In this document: piece by piece, positions 16,573-24,066 of the stretch
How the letters are laid out: each line of letters opens with the position of its first letter
How positions within the stretch are numbered: the first letter of the stretch is position 1
Source of the DNA: Anaerolineae bacterium
GTDB taxonomy: Bacteria > Chloroflexota > Anaerolineae > Aggregatilineales > UBA2796
Assembly (NCBI GenBank): GCA_019637555.1
Contig: JAHBVK010000029.1
Span: 1 to 64,000 of the forward strand
DNA length: 64,000 bases
Reading direction: 5' to 3'
Notes under the pieces: generated by a model
Told to the model about the DNA's origin: nothing
Database searches by the model: none
The model's input: only the letters and a program-made list of their open reading frames with translations
Program-made: the position numbers and the translations under genes

Positions 16573-17547
16573 ATGACAACTGCATCACCGCCCCTGAGTT
16601 CAGCAAAGCCGACAACGCGCGCCAGCCAATCACGAGTGCCGGAAGTGATGCGGCAAGGTCGCATCGCGCCGTGGTTGTACCTGCTGCCAGCATTGATCGT
16701 GATGACCATCTATATCATCTATCCCGGTTTAAATACGCTATACCTCAGTTTTCGCAACGCAAATAGCACTGATTGGGCGACAGCCGCCTGCCAGACTGCG
16801 GAGCCGTGCTGGGGAATTCTGGAAAATTACCGCTACGCCTTGACCTCACCCGTTATGCAAAAGGCATTTCTCAACAATCTGACATGGATTGTGGTGATGG
16901 TTCCGGGTACAGTGATCTTAGGCTTGTTGATCGCGGCGCTGGCGAACGGAGTACGTTACGAAGCGTTGGCAAAAGCGATCATCTTCTTACCAATGGCAAT
17001 CTCTTTCGTTGGCGCTGGTGTGATCTGGCGATTCGTCTATGCCTATGGCTCCGGTCAAGTGCAGATCGGATTACTGAACGCACTGCGAACGTCGTTTGGC
17101 TTGCCACCGATCTCGTGGTTAACAGAACCGCAGTACAACAATATCGCCTTGATCGCTGTCGGTATCTGGATGTGGACGGGCTTCTGCATGACCATTCTGG
17201 CTGCCGCGATTAAAGGCGTTCCGGTAGAACTGATGGAAGCCGCACGTGTTGATGGTGCCAGCGAGATTCGAGCATTCTTCAGTGTTACGCTGCCTAACAT
17301 CATGCCTACTGTTACGGTAGTGCTGACGACGATGGTGATCAACGTACTCAAAATCTTCGACATCATCTATGTAATGACGGGCGGCAACTACGGCACTGAA
17401 GTGATCGCAAACCGCATGTACATCGAGCAATACACTGCCTACAATACCGGACGTGCATCAGCCATCGCCGTAATTCTCATCCTCGTTATCGTACCTGCCA
17501 TGGTCTTTAACATCCGTCGGTTTGCTCAACAGGAGAGAAGCCGATGA
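16573..17547 (+). CDS. Sugar ABC transporter permease, MalF/AglF-type
   Basis: 324 residues with six expected membrane helices, the first at about 35-55. The cytoplasmic coupling (EAA) motif is EAARVDGASEIRAFFSVTLP. The loop lengths are normal for the family. Overlaps the second permease by 4 bp, as expected for subunits of one heterodimeric channel. Transport substrate inferred from the GH65 gene: an alpha-linked glucose disaccharide. Confidence 0.93.
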   Translation: MTTASPPLSSAKPTTRASQSRVPEVMRQGRIAPWLYLLPALIVMTIYIIYPGLNTLYLSFRNANSTDWATAACQTAEPCWGILENYRYALTSPVMQKAFLNNLTWIVVMVPGTVILGLLIAALANGVRYEALAKAIIFLPMAISFVGAGVIWRFVYAYGSGQVQIGLLNALRTSFGLPPISWLTEPQYNNIALIAVGIWMWTGFCMTILAAAIKGVPVELMEAARVDGASEIRAFFSVTLPNIMPTVTVVLTTMVINVLKIFDIIYVMTGGNYGTEVIANRMYIEQYTAYNTGRASAIAVILILVIVPAMVFNIRRFAQQERSR

Positions 17548-18722
17548 CGGACTTAACTTATCGTTTGCGCTCATTGCCGCGTCATGTGCTGCTGATTCTG
17601 TTTTGCTCGATCTGGTTGCTACCCGCTATCGGCTTGCTGGTGACTTCTGTCCGTCCATTTCAGGACATCAACGAGTCTGGCTGGTGGAACATCCTTGCTC
17701 CTCCGCGCGGCGCGGCGCAGTACACACAATACTGCGCGGGCTGCCATGGAGAAAGCGGCACGACGATCCCCACTGCTAACTTGAGCGATCCCGAGTTGAT
17801 CTCGAAGTACCGCCGTTCTACTCAGATCGATGCGCTGCTAAAGCGTGAAATCAATGGGCAACCACATTTAGGTACGGTGATCGTGCCGGACTCGCAGACA
17901 TCTGCCGACATCGCCACGTACTTGCGTCGTCTTTCAGGCATCGAGTCACGTCCGCGCATAACGCTCTCAAACTACACGGACGCATTGCTTGGATATCGTG
18001 GCACCTCCACCTACGAACAGGATTGCGCGGCAGGGACGCAGCCTAATGACATCTACTGCGATACTCGCGATCTCGGCAATCCACGCGGCATGGCGACGGC
18101 ATTTCTGAACAGTTTGCTGGTCGCCGTCCCATCAACGCTGATCCCGATCTTGTTTGCGGCGTTCGCGGCATATGCGATCTCGTGGCTGCACTTTCCGGGA
18201 CGCACGGTGTTGTTCGCGGTACTTGTTGGTCTGCAAGTCGTGCCACTGCAAATGACGCTAATCCCGATCTCGCGCTTATACGCGCAGCTTGGCATGAACG
18301 GCACGTTCTTGGGAATCTGGCTGTTTCATACCGGATTCGGTTTGCCCTATGCGATCTACCTGATGCGAAACTTCCTAGGCTCACTACCGACGGAATTGTT
18401 CGAGGCTTGCTATATCGACGGTGCTAACCACTGGATCGTATTCTGGCAGATCGTGCTGCCGCTTTCCGTTCCGGCGCTAGCTTCACTGGCGATCTTCCAA
18501 TTCCTGTGGATTTGGAACGATCTGTTGGTGGCGTTGGTGTTCCTCGGTGGCGAACATCCAGTCCTTACCTATCAGATCAGCAATATGGTAACATCGCTCG
18601 GTAGTGGCTGGCATCTGCTCACCGCTGCCGCGTTCATCTCCATGCTGCTGCCCATGTTGATCTTCTTTGGCTTGCAGCGCTTCTTTGTTCGTGGTCTGCT
18701 GTCAGGGTCGGTCAAGGGCTAA
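17544..18722 (+). CDS. Sugar ABC transporter permease (MalG/AglG-type) with inserted cytochrome c-like domain
   Basis: 392 residues. Helix 1 is at about 14-35; later helices start near 165. The EAA coupling motif EACYIDGANHWIVFWQIVLP confirms a MalG-type permease. Between helices 1 and 2, the first extracytoplasmic loop holds residues ~55-132 that are not permease: AAQYTQYCAGCHGESG contains the heme c motif with Cys64, Cys67 and His68, and the segment ends ADIATYLRRLSG, the usual C-terminal helix of class I cytochrome c. No Met lies between residues 68 and 132; His108 (GQPHLG) could be the distal ligand or the heme could be five-coordinate. Two further cysteines (151, 162) follow in the same loop. 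Topology would place the heme outside, where heme c is attached. Role unknown. Confidence 0.88.
   Translation: MTDLTYRLRSLPRHVLLILFCSIWLLPAIGLLVTSVRPFQDINESGWWNILAPPRGAAQYTQYCAGCHGESGTTIPTANLSDPELISKYRRSTQIDALLKREINGQPHLGTVIVPDSQTSADIATYLRRLSGIESRPRITLSNYTDALLGYRGTSTYEQDCAAGTQPNDIYCDTRDLGNPRGMATAFLNSLLVAVPSTLIPILFAAFAAYAISWLHFPGRTVLFAVLVGLQVVPLQMTLIPISRLYAQLGMNGTFLGIWLFHTGFGLPYAIYLMRNFLGSLPTELFEACYIDGANHWIVFWQIVLPLSVPALASLAIFQFLWIWNDLLVALVFLGGEHPVLTYQISNMVTSLGSGWHLLTAAAFISMLLPMLIFFGLQRFFVRGLLSGSVKG
17706..17939 (+). other. Cytochrome c-like domain within the permease (CAGCH at 17733-17747)
   Basis: Domain-level annotation of the insert described in the host permease. Coding frame is continuous with the permease on both sides, with no stop or frameshift, so it is a true fusion in the given sequence and not two genes. 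Confidence 0.85.
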
Positions 18723-18757
18723 GGCATCGTTAGTTCAACAGCTAAAGGTTAGAGTTC

Positions 18758-21100
18758 ATGCAGCGGAAACATAACAACGTCGAACCCATCTATCCCTTCA
18801 CCGCTTGGGACGTAATCGAACGTGAATTTCGCGCGGAGAATAACTATCGCAACGAGACGATTTTTGCGCTCGGCAATGGCACCATCGGGATGCGGGGCAC
18901 GCTAGAGGAAGGCTTCAACGGTCCCGGTTGCGAAGGCACCTATCTCAATGGGTTCTATGAACGGGAAGTGATCCGATATCCAGAACCGGCTTATGGTTAC
19001 GCGGAACACAGCCAGACGCTGTTGAATGTAACGAATGCCAAGATCATCCAATTTTACGTTGAGGATGAACTGTTTGATATGACGCAGGGGCGCGTATCTG
19101 AGTACGAACGCGCTCTGCGTCTGAAAACAGGCATCCTCGAACGCAGTCTGCGCTGGCGATCACCCGCAGGGCGTGAAGTGCAAATCGACATCGAACGGCT
19201 GGTTTCCCTGCCTTATCGCCATGTCGCCGCAATCCGCTACAGTGTGATGCCTTTGAACTTTGATGGCTCGATACGCTTTGTTTCCAAGCTGGATGGCGAC
19301 GTGCGAAACCTTTCCGCCAGCAACGATCCGCGCACAGGATCGCGTTTCGAAGGGAGAGTCCTGAGCGTGGAGTCGCGCAGCGCAGAAGGTAGCTTCGCCA
19401 TGATCACGCAGCGCACGCAGCATACCCGCTTTTTGCTTGCCTGTGGTATGGATCACACTTTCATCTCTGGCGAAACACGAACTTTGGAAAGCAGAGCAGA
19501 CGATCTCAGTACATCGGTAGTGTATACGGTTGCTGCCAAAGCCGGACAGCCGATCACGCTGGACAAATTCATTTGCTACTTGACCTCGCGGGATGTGCCG
19601 GAATCCTCAGTACAAGACGAAGCCAAGAACATCCTCGGCAATGCCAAAACCGTCGGCTTTGAAGTGCTGCGCGACGAACAAGCCAAGTATCTGACCAAGT
19701 TCTGGGATCATGCGGATATCACCATCGAAGGTGATGACGCGCTGCAACAGGGCTTGCGCGTCAATATGTTCCACTTGCTGCAATCGGTGGGGCGGGATAG
19801 CAAGACTAGCATCGCCGCGAAGGGCGTAACTGGCGAAGGCTACGAAGGACACTATTTCTGGGATACCGAAATGTACGTGGTGCCGTTCTTCTTACACACC
19901 TCACCTGAGATCGCCCGTAAGCTGTTGGAATATCGCTACCGCATCCTCGATAAGGCGCGGGAACGGGCGCGGCAGATGGCACATCCACGCGGCGCCTTGT
20001 ATGCGTGGCGAACCATTGACGGCGAGGAATGTTCCACCTACTATCCGGCTGGCACGGCACAGTATCACATTAACGCTGATATCGCCTTTGCCATCAAACG
20101 CTATGTGGAAGCGACGGGCGATGAGAGCTTCTTGGTGCAAGGAGGCGCAGAAATTCTGTTCGAGACGGCGCGCCTGTGGGCAGATCTGGGCAGCTACATC
20201 CCCAATAAAGGTGGCAAGTTCTGCATCAATGGTGTAACTGGTCCTGATGAATACACTGCCGTCGTGGATAACAATGCTTATACCAACTTGATGGCGCAGA
20301 TAAATATGCGCTACGCGGCAGAGATCGCCAAGTGGCTGCAAGCAAACAATTCAGATGTGTATCAAGAAGTTGCAAAGAGGATTGGGCTGGCTAGCAGCGA
20401 GATTGAAAGCTGGAATAAAGCTGCCGACAATATGTATCTGCCCTACGACGAAAGGCTGCAGATTTACGCCCAAGACGACAGCTTCTTGAATAAGGCACCA
20501 TGGGATTTTGCCAATACACCGCCAGAAAATTATCCTCTGCTGATCCATTATCATCCGTTGGTGATTTATCGGCATCAAGTGTGCAAGCAAGCGGATTTCG
20601 TGCTGGCTTTATTTTTGCTCAGTGAGCGTTTCTCGATGGAAGAAAAGAAACGCAATTATGATTTTTACGAACCACTGACCACGCATGACTCCTCGCTTTC
20701 CTCCTGTGTATTCAGCATCGTCGCCAGCGAGATCGGGTACCATGATAAGGCGTATGACTACTTCATGGAAACCTCGCGCATGGATCTGGACGACTCGCAT
20801 CGCAATGTCAAGGATGGCGTTCACATCGCTAACATGGCGGGCACATGGATGAGCATGATCTACGGCTTTGCAGGAATGCGCGTGCAAAGTGAAAATGGCG
20901 CACCGCTGCTAGCGTTCCATCCGCATTTACCGGAAAAGTGGAACGGTTATGCCTTCAATATGGTCTTTCGCGGACGTTTGGTGCGCGTAGCGGTCAATCG
21001 GGATCACGTTACATACGCGCTGCTGGAAGGTGAAGAATTGGCGATAGCTCATAATGGCGAACGCCTGACACTGAGAAAAAACCAGCCACTCATCCTTTGA
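18758..21100 (+). CDS. GH65 disaccharide phosphorylase (kojibiose/maltose/trehalose phosphorylase type)
   Basis: 780 residues, normal for GH65. N-terminal beta-sandwich, then an (alpha/alpha)6 barrel. HYFWDTEMY (365-373) lines the active site, the general acid Glu498 lies in TGPDEYT, and phosphate-binding residues are expected near TTHDSSLS. The enzyme releases beta-glucose 1-phosphate from an alpha-glucoside by phosphorolysis in the cytoplasm. The specificity among kojibiose, nigerose, maltose and trehalose is not readable. It follows the AglEFG-like transporter directly. No beta-phosphoglucomutase gene is adjacent, although such genes commonly sit beside GH65. Confidence 0.93.
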   Translation: MQRKHNNVEPIYPFTAWDVIEREFRAENNYRNETIFALGNGTIGMRGTLEEGFNGPGCEGTYLNGFYEREVIRYPEPAYGYAEHSQTLLNVTNAKIIQFYVEDELFDMTQGRVSEYERALRLKTGILERSLRWRSPAGREVQIDIERLVSLPYRHVAAIRYSVMPLNFDGSIRFVSKLDGDVRNLSASNDPRTGSRFEGRVLSVESRSAEGSFAMITQRTQHTRFLLACGMDHTFISGETRTLESRADDLSTSVVYTVAAKAGQPITLDKFICYLTSRDVPESSVQDEAKNILGNAKTVGFEVLRDEQAKYLTKFWDHADITIEGDDALQQGLRVNMFHLLQSVGRDSKTSIAAKGVTGEGYEGHYFWDTEMYVVPFFLHTSPEIARKLLEYRYRILDKARERARQMAHPRGALYAWRTIDGEECSTYYPAGTAQYHINADIAFAIKRYVEATGDESFLVQGGAEILFETARLWADLGSYIPNKGGKFCINGVTGPDEYTAVVDNNAYTNLMAQINMRYAAEIAKWLQANNSDVYQEVAKRIGLASSEIESWNKAADNMYLPYDERLQIYAQDDSFLNKAPWDFANTPPENYPLLIHYHPLVIYRHQVCKQADFVLALFLLSERFSMEEKKRNYDFYEPLTTHDSSLSSCVFSIVASEIGYHDKAYDYFMETSRMDLDDSHRNVKDGVHIANMAGTWMSMIYGFAGMRVQSENGAPLLAFHPHLPEKWNGYAFNMVFRGRLVRVAVNRDHVTYALLEGEELAIAHNGERLTLRKNQPLIL

Positions 21101-21155
21101 TTGATTCGCCCATTTCCTAAAACCTGAATACAGGCGATCATAAGATAGTCGGCAA

Positions 21156-21207
21156 AACGAACATGGGTTACATTAAATCCATGTTCGTTAACGTTATATA
21201 CAACGAA
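21156..21207. repeat. Inverted repeat AACGAACATGG / CCATGTTCGTT plus a third AACGAA copy
   Basis: A perfect 11-bp inverted repeat (21156-21166 and 21179-21189, 12-nt spacing). A third AACGAA at 21202-21207 is inverted to the TTCGTT at 21184-21189. Just upstream of the isomerase start and without a T tract; it may be an operator for this sub-operon or a processing stem. Confidence 0.6.
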
Positions 21208-21228
21208 ATGGTTAACTTAGGAGACCTA

Positions 21229-21990
21229 ATGACTGCACCTATTGCTGTACAGTTATGGACAGTTCGCAATGCGCTGACGCAGGATTTTGAGGGGACACTG
21301 CGGCGGATTGCGGATATGGGTTATGTGGCTATTGAGCCAGCCGGATGGTCGCTAGAGCCGCTGACTCTTTACGGACAGCCTATCGACTATGCTGCGAAAT
21401 TGCTGCGCGAGTTAAAGTTGAGCGCTCCCGCGACGCACTGCCCGCTGCCCGTTGGCGACAACAAAAGCAAGGTTTTTGCGCTTGCCGAGGCGCTGCAAAT
21501 CGAGTACATCGTGTGCCCATGGCTGCCTGCAGAACGCTTTGAGTCCGAGGAGTCAATTAAACTGGTGTGCGATGAACTGAACGAAGCAGCGGATAATGTG
21601 CTGGCACAGGGTTTGAAGTTCGCCTACCACAACCACCACTTCGAGTTCGTGCCGACCTCAGAAGGGCTGATCCCGCATGAAGTGATGCGCCAGCACTTGT
21701 CACCCTCGATCCTGTTCGAGATCGACACTTACTGGGCGCAAGTCGGCGGTGCTGATCCGGTGGCATTGGTCAAGGATTTGGGCAAGCGCGCACCGCTGCT
21801 GCATATCAAGGATGGTCCCGCTAAACTTGGTGTACCACAGACCGCCGTCGGTGAGGGCGTGGTAGATGTTCGCGGCTTAGTCGCGGCGAGTAAAGATACA
21901 GCCGAGTGGTTGGTCGTGGAATTGGACGAATGCGCCACCGATATTTTTGAGGCAATCGACAAGAGCCATCAGTTTTTGAGCAAACTATAA
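21229..21990 (+). CDS. Sugar phosphate isomerase/epimerase family TIM barrel
   Basis: 253 residues from the ATG at 21229, which has a TTAGGAG site; an open frame extends 22 codons upstream through the inverted repeat but lacks a ribosome-binding site. Family traits: VQLWTVRNAL at the first strand, AYHNHHFEF with metal-binding His, LFEIDTYWAQVGG (Asp/Glu ligands), and LLHIKDG. These are xylose-isomerase-like (AP endonuclease 2) barrels with divalent metal sites, acting on sugars, inosose or 3-keto-sugars. Its pairing with a Gfo/Idh gene is common in inositol and 3-keto-glycoside routes. Exact substrate unknown. Confidence 0.9.
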   Translation: MTAPIAVQLWTVRNALTQDFEGTLRRIADMGYVAIEPAGWSLEPLTLYGQPIDYAAKLLRELKLSAPATHCPLPVGDNKSKVFALAEALQIEYIVCPWLPAERFESEESIKLVCDELNEAADNVLAQGLKFAYHNHHFEFVPTSEGLIPHEVMRQHLSPSILFEIDTYWAQVGGADPVALVKDLGKRAPLLHIKDGPAKLGVPQTAVGEGVVDVRGLVAASKDTAEWLVVELDECATDIFEAIDKSHQFLSKL

Positions 21991-22051
21991 GCTAGCAAGT
22001 GGTGAACCCAAACTTGCACTCGATAGTTCGTGTATTTAGCAAGATCGGACA

Positions 22052-23176
22052 GTGAGTAAAAAAAACGTCATGAGCAATAATCACAAGACCCCAGCTATGA
22101 AAGTTGGCATTATTGGCGTTGGCAACATCAGCCCCGCATATATCAAAGGCTGCCGGATGTTCGATAATCTGGAATTGGTCGCCTGCGCCGACATCGATCT
22201 GGATCGGGCGAAGAGTGTTGCCGCCGAAAATAACATCCCTCATGCTTTTTCGGTTGAGGACATACTGGCACAACCCGACATTGACATCCTGATCAATTTG
22301 ACTATCCCCAAAGCGCACTCCGCCGTCAGCTTGCGGATAATCGAAGCGGGCAAGCATGTCTACTCTGAGAAACCGCTGGCAACCACGTTCGAGGACGGAC
22401 AGGCGATCATGGCGGCAGCGGCGTCGAAAGGTGTGCGCGTTGGCTGTGCGCCGGATACCTTCATGTTCGGACCGCATCAGGCGGCGCGTTACGTTTTGGA
22501 TCAGGGAACAATCGGCAAGGCTGTGGCAGCAGTGGGATTCATGGCTGGTCACGGTCCTGAAAAGTGGCATCCCAATCCCGAATTCTTCTACAAGCCGGGT
22601 GGCGGTCCGATGCTGGATATGGGACCTTATTACATCACCTGCCTGATCAACTTGCTCGGACCAATCGTGCGGGTCAGTGGCGCGGCGGCAACCTCATTCC
22701 CTGAGCGTATCGACGGCAAGAATCGCCGGATCAGCGTGGAAGTGCCGACACACTACACGGGTACGTTAGAGTTTGCATCAGGTGCAATTGCTACTGTGAT
22801 CATGAGCTTCGATGTGTGGGCGCACCGCTTGCCCAATGGCATGGAAGTCTACGGCGAGGAAGGTACGATGACAGTACCTGATCCGAACGGCTACAAGCCG
22901 CGCGAAGTCAAAGTCTATACGGCGGCGAGTGGCGAGTGGGCAGAAGTGCCGAGCCAATATCCCGACGAATGGGCGCGTGGTATCGGTTTAGCGGATATGG
23001 CATACGCGATCCGCGAGGGGCGCCCCCATCGCGCCAGCGGCGATCTGGCACTGCATGTGCTGGAAGTGCTGCAATCCTTCCCGATTGCCCAGAAAGCAGG
23101 TAGTTATTTGACGCTGACTACCACCTGCGAACGCCCGGCGGCGCTTTCACCAGATTTTGCCAAGCAGGTGTCGTAG
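22052..23176 (+). CDS. Gfo/Idh/MocA-family oxidoreductase
   Basis: 374 residues from a GTG; ATG codons at 22070 and 22097 are alternative starts and none has a convincing ribosome-binding site. The Rossmann loop is GIIGVGNISPAY, the catalytic Lys lies in SEKPLATT, and GGGPMLDMGPYYI precedes the C-terminal alpha/beta domain. NAD(P)-dependent sugar or inositol dehydrogenase type. Likely oxidises or reduces a sugar delivered by the locus, in concert with the TIM-barrel protein. Ends the plus-strand locus, facing the SGNH gene with a 6-bp gap. Confidence 0.92.
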   Translation: MSKKNVMSNNHKTPAMKVGIIGVGNISPAYIKGCRMFDNLELVACADIDLDRAKSVAAENNIPHAFSVEDILAQPDIDILINLTIPKAHSAVSLRIIEAGKHVYSEKPLATTFEDGQAIMAAAASKGVRVGCAPDTFMFGPHQAARYVLDQGTIGKAVAAVGFMAGHGPEKWHPNPEFFYKPGGGPMLDMGPYYITCLINLLGPIVRVSGAAATSFPERIDGKNRRISVEVPTHYTGTLEFASGAIATVIMSFDVWAHRLPNGMEVYGEEGTMTVPDPNGYKPREVKVYTAASGEWAEVPSQYPDEWARGIGLADMAYAIREGRPHRASGDLALHVLEVLQSFPIAQKAGSYLTLTTTCERPAALSPDFAKQVS

Positions 23177-23182
23177 CCTACG

Positions 23183-24058
23183 CTACTTAAGAACCGGGCG
23201 CAACGCATTCAGGACTTGCAGTGCGGTAAGATTACGCATGGTAAAGCCGTACTGCAAGTGATAATCATCGAATATCGCCGTGTTGCCATCCTCTGGCACA
23301 CTAGGGTGAACATTATCCGTGCTGATGCCGTTGGAGGGAAGTGCTTCGACGGCAAGCCAGTAATTCCACAGCGGGATCGCTTGATTGGCGGCAAGGCGAA
23401 CAATGGCGAGATTGAAGGCTTCAACGTTGTTGAGTGCGGGATCGCTATCACGGCGATAGGGGATCGTGCTAAGAACGGGGATAACACCGTGCTTCTTGAC
23501 GATCCGGATGATCTGCGTCAGTCGTGTGCGAAAGCCAATGACATCGCCGCCCGTCACTTCGTTCGTACCGATCATGATCAGGGCGACGGAAGGTTTGACG
23601 ACTCTTAATTCGCAATCGACCGGCGTTTCACCCGCCTCGCAGATACCGGGAGTCGCCTGAGCCGGCTCCAAAAGATCGGCAGTTGTCCAGCCGCCACGCG
23701 CCGCCAAACTTTCGTTGGCGAAAGAATTATTGGTGCGCGCAATCTCACTGGAGAAGAAGCTCACTGTATCCGCCAGATTGCCATATGCGCCTAGCTGCAA
23801 GCCACCTGCGCCAATGGGCGTCAGAAAGTAGCCGAAGGCGGTAATACTATCACCAATTTTGGAAAAGACGTTCAGCCGATTGCCGAGACGCTTACCCTGT
23901 CTTACTAACGCCCGCGCCTGCGATGCCACACCGCCACGAATACTAGGAATCACAGGATAGCGCGTCAACGCACTCTGAGCCGCAGCAGGTGAAGGCACAG
24001 CCAGCGCCGATGCCAACACCACGATGGCAATAATTAGCGTGGTCAACAATCGCTTCAT
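23183..24058 (-). CDS. Secreted SGNH/GDSL-family hydrolase
   Basis: 291 residues. A ~27-residue signal peptide (MKRLLTTLII..., site after AAA before QS). Block I is IGDSIT with nucleophile Ser71; block III is IGTNEVTGGD; block V is DNVHPS with Asp and His. The likely role is a lipase/esterase or carbohydrate deacetylase outside the cell. The TgpA-like gene lies 8 bp upstream on the same strand, suggesting a shared transcript. Confidence 0.9.
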   Translation of the reverse strand: MKRLLTTLIIAIVVLASALAVPSPAAAQSALTRYPVIPSIRGGVASQARALVRQGKRLGNRLNVFSKIGDSITAFGYFLTPIGAGGLQLGAYGNLADTVSFFSSEIARTNNSFANESLAARGGWTTADLLEPAQATPGICEAGETPVDCELRVVKPSVALIMIGTNEVTGGDVIGFRTRLTQIIRIVKKHGVIPVLSTIPYRRDSDPALNNVEAFNLAIVRLAANQAIPLWNYWLAVEALPSNGISTDNVHPSVPEDGNTAIFDDYHLQYGFTMRNLTALQVLNALRPVLK

Positions 24059-24066
24059 AGCGCGTA

